A DNA stretch of 64,000 nt from Norana najaformis. Lineage: Eukaryota; Annelida; Clitellata; Crassiclitellata; Hormogastridae. The position numbers were made by a program, and so were the translations under genes. Below, piece after piece: positions 12,573 through 23,225 of the stretch. The notes beneath the pieces are model-generated. The model was given only the letters and a program-made list of their open reading frames with translations, did no database searches and was not told the origin of the DNA. The stretch lies in the NCBI GenBank assembly GCA_964023275.1, contig OZ029916.1, positions 20,430,064 through 20,494,063 of the forward strand, given 5' to 3'. Position 1 is the first letter of the stretch; each line of letters begins with the position of its first letter.

Positions 12573-13216
12573 GGTTAGTCGCGACATCGAAAATAGAGCT
12601 ATATTCAACAAAGCATTGCTCCTGATTGCTTCTGAGCACCAAAATCAAATTTGTATCACCAGAAAGGTCAATGCATGCACTTTTCAGAAATATGAAGTTC
12701 AGGTAGATCCCAGTTGTCAGTTTCCCAATATCAGCTGGTGAAGTTGACCCCCGTTCATCAGTTTGACCAAGTTTAGCATGTCAGTATGATTTCATTTGTA
12801 AATAAACATCAAAGTAAAATACATCCAGTAGGAGCCCATTACTTGCTAAATCAGAATATGAAAAGATTAAAAAAAATTTGCAGCTGCTTTTCATCATATT
12901 GGTGAGGCAAACTGAAGAAAATACAGTTTGTGATTTCTGAGATGGCATATTGACAGCTGTCCTCTAAAGTCTCTACTCAAGGCACAGTCATTGTAATAGG
13001 CTCATTAGGTCACCAGTCACTTTCTGAATACAACAGTGAAAACCTCATGCCTCTACCCCCCTCTACTTCTGGAGTTATTTCATGTTGAATATGGCCTCAG
13101 AGAACATTTCGCGAAATCGGATACCAATTTTCGCCTACCCCACCTCACTTTAAGATGGTATATCTAAACCAAATTTTGACATATCATAATAAAATTTTGT
13201 ATTTGTGCCTCAAAAT
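12573..13216 (-). repeat. right arm of the long inverted repeat
   Basis: This 644-bp arm is the reverse complement of 10417-11061. Beyond both arm ends the similarity stops abruptly (11062 and 12572 differ, as do 10416 and 13217). Confidence 0.93.
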
Positions 13217-13359
13217 TTGGCTAAAAGAGGTTTTTATCTTATGTGTAACAATTTGCATTGTATACTTTCTATATGCAAGAACTGGTCTTTTTAGAGGTTT
13301 AAATGCCCTTACAATTTATAGAATTTTAAAGCCCAGTGAATTCGGAAAATCAGTGGAGT

Positions 13360-13482
13360 GTAACTCTGCCACTGCCTTTATTCGGGTAGTGCCAGTCCCA
13401 GCCTGGATAAGGGAGGAGGGCGACGTCAACGGCCTTTGATGCCGTAAGATGTCGTTAAACGTTGGAACTACTACTCAGTGGA
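13360..13482 (+). repeat. interspersed repeat family C, copy 1
   Basis: Shared words are AACTCTGCCACTGCCTTTAT, GTAGTGCCAGTCCC, CTGGATAAGGGAGGAGGGCG and GGCCTTTGATG. Copies also lie at 49250-49370 and 49385-49500 (both -), and 55183-55305 and 55385-55470 (+). Confidence 0.75.
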
Positions 13483-13531
13483 GTACCCAAAACAGTGGTG
13501 ACCCGGTGACTGAGAAACTTATATATTTCAG

Positions 13532-13555
13532 TGATAGAGAGAGAGAGAGAGAGAG
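13532..13555. repeat. (GA)n microsatellite
   Basis: An uninterrupted run of GA dinucleotides. Confidence 0.9.
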
Positions 13556-14316
13556 GTGGGGGACTAGGTCAGTTCAACTGCGGAGGTGAAACTCCATGGG
13601 CCTACTGTACCACAATGTGAATTGTAGGCCTATCGTGTCTAACGTTTTTCATTGGCACAATCTATTGATCTTTGAGCCACATGCCCTCACTGTCTCAGTA
13701 TGTGATCACAATTGAAATTTTGGGTACTGGTGATAAAAATGTCTTTAAAAGTTTAATTTTGAGCCCTCTTTTTGGCCTCTTGAACAGTAACGCCCTGGGC
13801 GACCGCACCACTCGCCCCCTTAGCTACGCTTCTGGTTGCCGACTTCGTTGTGCATTTCTGTGCTTTGCAAGAGCCATTATCAAATTTTAGTAGTTGTGTA
13901 ACATATAAATTGTACACCGTGAATAATAGGCCTGCTATCTTGAATGAGCTCGTTGATCAATGCTGACGAGTGCTGTTCGAAAGCCGGCAATCGTGACCAC
14001 ATTTATATACCGCCGTTTCAGAAAAATCCTAAGATCTGCTTGCGAACTGGGAACACAAGATCACGTTCATCATCAGTCACCATGGGTTCAGCGCCCGTAG
14101 GTGAAGATCACGTTACACGATCGAAACGAGACAGATGAAGGACGTGCGCTGTGTACTCGTTTAGTTCGAGTATACAGCAAGCGACTTAAATGCAAAAGTT
14201 CGCATTTCTCAGTCGCGTCTTTTGACCAGAGTACAGTGAGTAAATTTGGAGTGGACACGGAGCACCCGAGGTTACATTCCATTGGACCCAGATTGTGTAA
14301 AACCACGTTTTTGTAT

Positions 14317-14640
14317 AGCTACTGAATGGCCTCGACCCTGCTCATTTTTCATTGAATTAATCGGGTGATATCCTTCACCACTGCTGCCTTTTTGAATGGG
14401 TGCCACGCAGTGCGGGCTCCAGGATTGCTTTCGATGGGGGAAGAGCATTTACAGTGGGGGGCGCCGCTTTCTTTCAGTCCACCATGCATGGGTCTGGTCT
14501 GAGGGGCCCCGGCACCTAACCAGGAGGGGCGCGGGGACGAACCGCCCCACGCCTTTAGCTAAATCCACCGCTGTTGCTACCCCATTTGAAGTCCCTGTGT
14601 AACGACCATGTTAGTTCGAGATTCAAATCTTTGAAATAAG
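14317..14640 (+). repeat. interspersed repeat family B, copy 3, split by an insertion
   Basis: The left half (to about 14409, GTGCCACGCAG) and right half (from about 14583, GAAGTCCCTGTGTAACGACC) match the family. The roughly 170 bases between, G+C-rich, are absent from the other copies. Confidence 0.65.
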
Positions 14641-15155
14641 ACGCGATCGGTATCTCCGAACCTCGCCTCTAGTGGTAAGTTACGGCCCTAGTGTGGACCA
14701 AACTAAGGTGGCTATCAGATTTATGATCATATTCTATACATAGTGCTCATTTAAAATTTGTTATCGTTGAAAATTCGATATGAATTGGTATTACGAAGAC
14801 AGCCTATAGTTATTTTGCTAGCACGATAGATATTTACTGAATGTGCAAATCCTTAATTCCCAATTGCTCAGCGCCATCGATTGATGTTTAGCCATTATAT
14901 AGTGGCGCTTAATAAATGCAGAAATAATAATAATTATTGTTGTTGTTCTTATTATTATTATTATAAACTTAAACGAACGCTTGTGCTGCTTATTTAGCTA
15001 TAGCGCAACATAAATAAAATTTTGTGGTTGGGAACGTTTGGTGCGCACCAGTTACGGCTCAGGTAGAAAATCATTCGAGATAACGCTTACCTGTGTTTAT
15101 TAGTGTCATTTGATTAGCCGAAACGAGCAGTTTCGGAAAGAAAAACATTATAAAA

Positions 15156-18100
15156 ATGTGGCCTTTGCTAACTGACATTATAACTTTTTTCATCCTTATT
15201 CAATCCGGTGGGTATTATTGGTTTAGTGTTGTTGTGTAGTTTATCGTTACAGCGATCTGGTTTATTTTTGACCTACTCCTGACGGTGTTCACAGCTTACA
15301 TACTTAGGTTTAGAATGCTTCTTTTAAAACCTTTGAACAAGCCTTCCTTACGCGCATTATATGGCGTATCTTAGACAACTATATACATTTTAAACCAGTT
15401 GGCGATTGACGGTGAATAAGTGACTAGTTTCTGTTGCCGTAAATAAATGCAGACGGTGTGCAGAAAGTACTTTGAATGCAGAAAGTACTTTGAACAGACA
15501 TACGATACAGGTGCACTGTAGCTTTTTAACTCAAGTGGACTTCAGCATTATAATATACTATTTTGCTATTTTCGATGTAGTTATTGTCAGAGTACATACA
15601 TGGAACAAATGTTGGGCCAATGCCATAAATGGTTGGCAATATATCCTCTTTTGTTACAGTTATGATGTTGGCACTGTATGGCTAAACATTGGTTCCATGT
15701 ACATAACATTTTGATGTCTATATTGTAACTACCAAAAATAATGGAATATGTCAGCATTAACATGGGTCCAATTCCGTGTCCCTGAGTACACCTGCTTAGG
15801 CAAAAAAGGAATAAACTTAACATACATTGCCATCAATAAGAAAAGCATATGTGAAATGCCATGTTCCCTGTGATTTTTTTTTATCTTCTTGTGCACACTG
15901 GCCTACCAGTGTGCACACTGGAACCTGTGGTCGGATTTGCCTGTGATGTATGTCTGCAAAAATGGCCTACTTTGGACTCCTTCCTTCCCCTTGTCCACAT
16001 AGGCCATTGCCTTCAACCCATCCTCTTTTTAAATGTCCTCAATCCAACGGAGTACTAAGGCCTAGATTAGGCCACTTTGTTCATCTTGCAGTATTAACTG
16101 TGTTATGGGTTGGAGCACATTGATATTGCCACGTCCAGCAAAGGAACTCTAATTATCTACTCATTATTCATTATACCTTTATCTATCTTATCTTCCATTC
16201 TCTCAAATTCTGCAACTGCTCCTTAATCTATGTGGCGACAGCCCTTTGGAATGAACTCCCAAAAGACCTTTGCCTTTTGTGAATACTCCTTCCTTGCCTG
16301 TCAATCTGAGCCTTCCTCTGCTTGCCCTTTCTAATGCAGCATTTCACTCAAGACTGAAAGTCAAATGTTTCAAGTTGTCCTATCCTGCTTCTGTTCTTGC
16401 ACCATCTCATGACCACTATCAAGAGTGTTAAGCAAGCTCTGAACTTTTATATTACTTAAAATGGCCAAATGGTGAGAACATTTATAAAAAGTGTTGGATT
16501 GTGTGCTTCTCTAGCCGTGGCTCTTCAATGCTATCGATGTGTGAGTTCACAGCCTGGATGTGGGAAGGAACTGAGTATCCGTCTGCAGAGGTGGCACACT
16601 TGTCCTGAACCGCAGAAGTTTGGTGGCGAGAATTTCTGTGTGAAAGTCATCGAAAAGGTTGGATGTAAGTGACATCCAGACATAGTCATGCCAACCAAAT
16701 TATTGCTGAGGCAACATGAAATAGTTACCTAGTCATGATCTCTGTGATCATAATGTGCAACAAGAGAAAGAGTTAACGTAATGCTCATTTCAGATTCATC
16801 TGCACTGAGCTTCTGTGCCTACACATGAGTATAATTTATGATCTGCAATGTTTCTTTGACTCTCGATTACAACAGTGCCATTGCAAAAATGTGAGAGATG
16901 ATGTAACTTTAGCAATGTGATACTAAATTGTAGTAAATTTTTGTAACTGATTGACTGCAAGACTTCTGATGCAGAATTTCAAGGCAAGTCAGATTTTTTT
17001 AAAATATAAATAAAACTGGGCATTTTTCATTTCACTCGAGCACATAGAATTCAATAATATACTTGAATATCTTTTCTCTTATAATTCCTTCTGATAGACA
17101 TTCTCTTTCGCCACCTTTTATGAAATGCATGAATTGGGGATGGTTTATGAAATGACCAAGAACAACACCGAGAAGGATAAATGACAACTGTTTTGGATCT
17201 GTGTCAGTGTTTCCAGTCACTTGATGAATGAACTAATGTTTGGATAAAGAAGTCCCTTAGTCATGGGCATGAAGTGTTAATGGCGTCATTTTTCTTAGCC
17301 TCAGCCTAAGAGGGGAACTGGCTAGTCCTGTCCCTCACCATCTGGTCTTCCCATTTACAGTCCATGGTCAGTGTATTCATTGTAGCTAAGTTTGCTAGTG
17401 GGTGCAAGTGGAGCCAAAATCTCAAAGTCCGTGTCTGCCTTGCAGAGATTTTAACTCCAACCTCTCCATGACAGGCCAGCACACTAACCCACTAGACTAT
17501 CGCACACCCCTAGACTATCAAGTACCCTTTTTGGATGAACTGTCTGATTAGTCTAACCAGTTCAGTTAATGTGGTAATCAGTTGAGGCTTTGTTGGTTAC
17601 GTATGGTAGGAAGACACATTGTGAGAGGATAAGCTCGGATGAAATGGTTTTCACATGCAAAAACTTTATTCCATTTTTGATTTTGATGTAATGTAGTGAC
17701 GAAATTTGTAATGTTTCTGCTAGCACAGCTGGTTCTCTGGACTTTGAGTTCATCTGGACTTACTGAACCATGGTTCTGCTTATACACTGCGGGATAACTA
17801 AACCTTTGGTTCACTATCATTAGTTTAGTGACTAGTTCACATGACAAAATTAGCACCAGTGACATACAGAACTCATTGAAGTAATATAATTCCGTCATCT
17901 TTACACAGTAACTCTGTAAACCCAAGTGGTTTTGGAATCAAATGGTAGCAACTTTGGTAGGTTTTCCATTGATGTGGTTCAAGTGAAGTGCTTTCATTAA
18001 AAAATGGCAATTCATTATTGACACTTTGAATCACTGTTGATATTATAAGCATTTAATTATGCTCTGTAAAACTTCAGATCTTAATTTCAGTGAGAAAGAA

Positions 18101-18544
18101 TTATTAGGAATGTACGAGTACTGTGTTCCATCTTATCTACACTGTTCTTTCCAGGCTTTTCTTATGTGTATTTGAGGTAATAGGTACATGTGCTTCATTT
18201 TATGACCGATTTGTCATGCCCAGGAAACTTTCTGTGTTGCATGAAATACATTCTGCTTTGTTTCTTGTATTCTTGCAGCTGACGAGGTCATTACACGTGA
18301 GTGTTTGATGACTCTACGTCATAGCACGCGTCATCGAGAAAAGTTACCAACAGTTCAACGACAGAACTACTGTCAGCCAGGTCGGAACAATGACCCAAAG
18401 AAGCCTTACGACTACACAAAGACGTTTTGCTTCTGCAATGATAAGGACGGGTGTAACAGCGCTCCACGGAAAACCACAGCAGCATCAACATTAGCCCTCA
18501 GTTTTGCCTTCATCGTCTTCTGCTACAAAGTTCTCCTCCCATGA
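15156..18544 (+). CDS. LU-domain (Ly6/uPAR, three-finger) GPI-anchored surface protein, gene 2
   Basis: Three coding exons, all joined at phase 1: 15156-15207 (ATG, signal peptide, donor GTGGGT), 16515-16664 (acceptor TTCTCTAG, donor GTAAGT) and 18279-18544 (acceptor TTCTTGCAG, stop TGA). The product is 155 aa. The first ~20 residues are a hydrophobic signal. The LU domain begins ALQCYRC (C23, C26) and ends FCFCNDKDGCNSA. It has ten cysteines in the same order as LU gene 1 but a longer basic central loop rich in R, H and K. The last ~22 residues are hydrophobic, fitting a GPI-anchor signal. The layout resembles invertebrate quiver/sleepless-like UPAR/Ly6 proteins, which act at the cell surface on channels or receptors; that functional link is inference only. 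Identical intron positions and phases to gene 1 indicate a tandem duplication origin, though the sequences have diverged strongly. Confidence 0.87.
16190..16400 (+). pseudogene. CR1/L2-type LINE 3'-end fragment (intron 1 of LU gene 2)
   Basis: With frame changes, the plus strand reads WNELPKDL and then SNAAFHSRLKVKCFKLSY. This is the usual C-terminal pattern of CR1/L2-like reverse transcriptases (WN.LP..LR ... F+..LK..L). It is short and frameshifted. Confidence 0.55.
17330..17525 (-). repeat. tRNA-derived SINE-like copy (intron 2 of LU gene 2)
   Basis: The reverse complement begins with an A-box-like TAGTGGGTTAGTGTGCTGG followed by a B-box-like GGTTGGAGTTAAAATCTC at tRNA spacing. This is a degraded SINE head. 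Confidence 0.5.
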
Positions 18545-21370
18545 TAAGCATTGGACGTGGGTGTTTGGCTTTAGTTTTACGTGGAACCAAACCAACAGAT
18601 GCAGAGGCCGTCCTTGGGCCAAGTCTGTAATGTGTAATGTATCGACATGGACATGCATATCTTGTATTTGAACTGTACATAAGCCAACTCGGATTCAAGA
18701 TGTTCTTAGGCATGCTAGAACTGTGAGAGGTGAATTGATCTTTAAACAAATTACCATATACAGTTTAACTTTGTTCACTGTAGAAGGTGATCAAGGTGTT
18801 TTTGTATCCCATCTTCAGTGCTGTAACCTGTTCGTTCACAAAATGTTAAAATGTTGGCTGAAACTCTAGGCAGGGTAAGCAGTGACTTTGTAAACACCTT
18901 TTCCAAGTAGCTAGTGGCTGTCATTCTCAGAATTTTGCTCATTTAATTCTTCCTACCAACCACACTGATTACTTTCGTTAATTTAGAAGTACCTACATGC
19001 GCCAAGTTATGTAGATTTGTCAGATTATTTGATTAAAACTGATGGAATTATTTGAAAAAGAATGAAAGAGTGTAAGGCAACTGTAATAACTATGGTGATT
19101 TTTGATGGATGCACACTGCAGAGAGCACAGAGGCAAATTACTATGGTACATGTATTGTGTTTGCCTTTTCCTGTTGTGTCTGGGTTTCATGTCATATGAA
19201 ATTTACAGTTTGTTTTCAAGCCATGTCACACATAAGGAAATTGCTGTTGTCTTGTTTGTGCTTCAGCCAAAAGCTGTTTCAACCCACCTGGACAATGCCT
19301 CTGATGACTATATTTGAGAGACATTTAACAACCGATTACCTTAGCTATCAGGATGCATATGTTCACTCTGACCAAGTAAATGTAGCATTCTCAGGATGTA
19401 CTAACTTGCCTCAATGTTTTTCACGACTTACTTTCAGTTTCCTTGACAAGAATTTACTTCTTGTAGTGGTTGAACCATGATGCTTTAACTGGATTGCGTT
19501 CACCCCTGGGCCATAATTCAAAACTGTTGCAAAATCGACTTGATTTAAAAATAGTACTATTATACTATACTGTTGTTTGAATTGGCTAATGTAAAAACAG
19601 TCACAGTCTTCACTGGATGATATTGTTACTATCACGACTAATAAGAAAGATTATTACTAGTTATATACTAGATGTTTAAGTATGTACAATTAAGCAGGTA
19701 TATGTATTGCTTTCAGTAAGCATATCTGTTATTGCCAAGAACATTAATTATCAACTATGCATACACAATTGCATACGTACTATCTAACTGTCCTTATGCA
19801 CAAGAATTTTTTCAAATAACTGTAGTTTTTTAACATTTAAACATTTCTGAAAATTAGATTTAGTATCAATGATTATAATTACTTCTTTCCAAATGAACTG
19901 GCTCCTTGGGATGTCATCAAAGTTGGAGGAGAGTGATCTTTAAAAATGCAGCTGAACCATGACAAAATTCTTCAGAAATAACATATATTTGACAATTTCT
20001 TGCAGAGTAATGCCACAGATATTTTGCCACTGAGCATGATGCCTTGGCACCTCATCTTGCAGAGTATCTCCAGAGTGAATTGCTTCATGGGAAAAATCAC
20101 ACATCAGTAGCCACCATGTGGCCCTCCAGGTTCCCATAAGATTATGGACTGGCCAGCTGTCCACATACAGTCTCCGGTTCATGGCTAATACGGCCTTCCA
20201 CAGTCAAACTTGCAGTTTGAACCTCGTCTTGCAGTTACTCAGGATGTTCTGTTTCAAATGCCCAGCAACTAAGGGTTTGATGTAATCTATGCATTCTACC
20301 CCCACCCTTGTTATAACACACGGTGATATAACGCAAATTCAAGTACAACACGGTGGCGGCCATGGATCCCAAGTTTACCTATGCATGCATACGTGATATT
20401 TGGAAGAAAAACTCATAGTGTCAAAATGGTAACGACTGTCCTGAAGGAAGTGCTGATCTTCTATACTCGTTCGCCATGCTGATAGTGGGTCAAATGTTTG
20501 TGTAGTACACCAATAAGCAAGATTCTTACTATTTATATACTAGATGTTTAAGTATGTACAGTTAAGCAGGTATATGTATTGCTTTCAATAAGCATAATAT
20601 CCAAATGTTTGCGTAGTACACCAAGATAGCTGCTATAAAGCATCAATATCATATTTCTGTAAGACTCGCTGGTACAGAACTCTCAGATCCACGGTACATA
20701 AGAGATTTTTATTCTACTGACTGCACAGTTGCATCACCAAAGTTATTTAAGTCTCCAAAGACAACAGCTAGACCTAAAATGCTAGACAAATTCAGAGTAA
20801 TAAAATTTTCTTTTCTTTAGAAAAATAAAAAATTTCAGGAAAAAGGATAGCCTATTCAGAGTTCAAGCTGGTGCAATCGTAAGACATTGAAATGACGAAA
20901 CCCAGGCAACTATTAGTACAGATCTTAGAATTAATGAAGCCAAAATGTCTGTATTACATATTGTTCTTTTAAATAAAAGCTAATTTTTAAGGTGCTGTTT
21001 CTGTACTTATTTATCTAAAATATTTATTCCACATAAATTTATCTATGGCACTGCATATGTGCAGCCAGAAGTTCATGGCACCTGAGAGCGGAAATCAAAA
21101 CAAAGAATAAAAAGCATTTAATAAAATTTATTACAAATCGCTTTCACTTCAAGATACAATTTTGAATTAAATCCAGTTTTCCAGCTCTGGCAGCCTCCAT
21201 TCCAAAAGGCAATTCGTAATTTTCTCATAACCCTTTACAAGTCCAGTGACGCACATGGCAAAAAGCTGAAAGACCAGTTTTTCATGGCAAACCTGCATTC
21301 TTATGCTCTGATACACCCAGTACAACCTGCAATTACACAGCTACATAAATATATATAATGAAATTTTGAT
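18545..21370. other. 3' flank of LU gene 2 and intergenic sequence
   Basis: No gene was recognised. A local duplication of ~80 bp is present: 19640-19725 against 20516-20596, sharing TATATACTAGATGTTTAAGT and AAGCAGGTATATGTATTGCT. CCAAATGTTTG.GTAGTACACCAA also occurs twice near 20490 and 20603. The 123-codon frame at 19109-19480 has no motif. Confidence 0.5.
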
Positions 21371-21700
21371 AATCGTAATCTCGAGATTTCTACAGCGCCC
21401 AATGAAAGCTAAGTTGTGGGAACCAGCTTATTCACAGGCGCTCAGTCAAAACAAAATCGATAGGCATAAGGGTTCGGTTCCAGGTCAAGATCCAGGAGTC
21501 AGGTAGTCAGATGGCTACAGTGGATGATGTTTGAAATTGAAGCAAGAAGAGAGATAAGTGGAAGAGGAAGAATCCAGATAAGATTTTTGGAAAAGAAGTG
21601 TTTTCAGTCTTGAGTGAAAGACCTGCGCAGAAACTGAAAGAGGTGAAGTGTTGGTGAGTTTGTATGATGGACCAGATAACTGTCGTAATTCTGAACACCT
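21371..21700 (+). repeat. interspersed repeat family A, copy 2 (long copy)
   Basis: Starts ATCGTAATCTCGAGATTTCT, continues through GGGTTCGGTTCCAGGTCAAG, and then a purine-rich tail (AGAAGAGAGATAAG) shared with 58511-58740. Confidence 0.75.
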
Positions 21701-23225
21701 AGAACACCTTTTTAGGTTAACAAATATGGCTTTGCCTTAATGTGGTACTTGACATGTACCCCAAATCCTAAGTAATAACGAGGATGCAGTGTGTTATGCT
21801 AACCATTTACTAACATGTAGATGCACAAAAACTGCCATATAACTTGCATCATCATGATGGTATGGTGCAGTTGGGCATATGATCCCAAGTTCAGTTCAGC
21901 TCTCACTTCCTATAACACAACTCCAATACAGCACAGTATTTGAAATGGCTTCCAATGGCTTATTCTGTGATTCCACTGTACTTTAAAAATAGTAAGCTAA
22001 GTAACTTCACTCTCTGAACTATAACAATTCAACAAATTTTTCCTTTACTTTACATACTTGATGCAATGACAGGGCAAATAGTAATCAGAAAAGGAAAAAT
22101 TACAACAGTATATAATAAAAACTGCAAAACAATATGAAGTGAATTCAGAGAGAAAAAGAACAACTATGTAATAACAACATTCAAACAAAACAGATCAACA
22201 ATAAAATTCAACAATGAAGAAAATCTGAGAACTTTGAATTGTAAGATGCTTTGCAATTTATGCAAAGAAAACATTTTCACACTGGTTTAAATTTTTACGA
22301 AACAAACCATTAATTAAGAGCTACATACTACGTTAATAAATAGCTACTATAAATCGTCAAGTCAACCACAAGAAACATCAAACATTATGATGACCCACAG
22401 AAAACAGACAAGCGACTTAAATACAGAGTATCAAAACCAACCCAACCAACTCCAGAATTGCCCAAGTATGAAGCGCACTAAACTTGGCAGCCACTACAAA
22501 ACCTGGATCTTCTGTAACACCCTACACAGTCACTTACAGAATGGATGTAGGGGAGGATACCCAAAAGGGGTGCAGCAACTCGACTGCCACAAACAACTGT
22601 CCTTGAAATTATGAAGGATACCTCTGGTGAAGTGAAGTGCAAAAATGATCCCAGCAAGGTAAATCCACATGGTGCATGAGAGTTTGAGTCCTACATGTAC
22701 TGGCAAAAGACAGACATCACTGAATGCAAACAGCAATTAACCACAAAATAGACAAGCTTTTCTTCCTTTTCTTTGTTTTCATTCAAAAACTGGACAAATC
22801 CACACAAATTATAAAATTCAAACCCAAAACACAGCAGGGACAGTCTGGACATTAACCACCTTGCCACTGCACTGTAGGATTCCACCTTGAGTCCTCGTAA
22901 TGTAATATAATAGCAATACACACTTACATGGCAAGAAAACAAGCTTGTATTCGCACCATTCCCTTTGATGTAGTGGCAGTGGATAATTCAGATGCAACTG
23001 TGTAACATTGCGGAAAGTGGAAACTAACATCTGGTAGCATATGAAAAGTCCAGGGTCAAATAGGGCTATTAAAACAGTAGCATACAAGTGTATTGCATAC
23101 CACAAGCTACGTCCCATCATCTCTCACAGGTGATGTCATGGAATGCAAAATGCATGATTCATGTCATGCCACTTGTAGCAGCTGTGTCGTGTAGTGCGCT
23201 CCTGTCCATCACTGACCTAAGGAGT
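21701..23225 (-). other. probable 3' UTR and 3' flank of the CSP gene
   Basis: AT-rich sequence downstream (on the minus strand) of the CSP stop. No competing gene is seen; the short overlapping frames have no motifs. The polyadenylation site was not placed. Confidence 0.4.

Noticed and set aside
4591-18544. LU genes as secreted three-finger toxins
   Set aside because: Both have hydrophobic GPI-type tails and the C.C..D.CN end of endogenous Ly6/uPAR proteins; nothing points to venom use.
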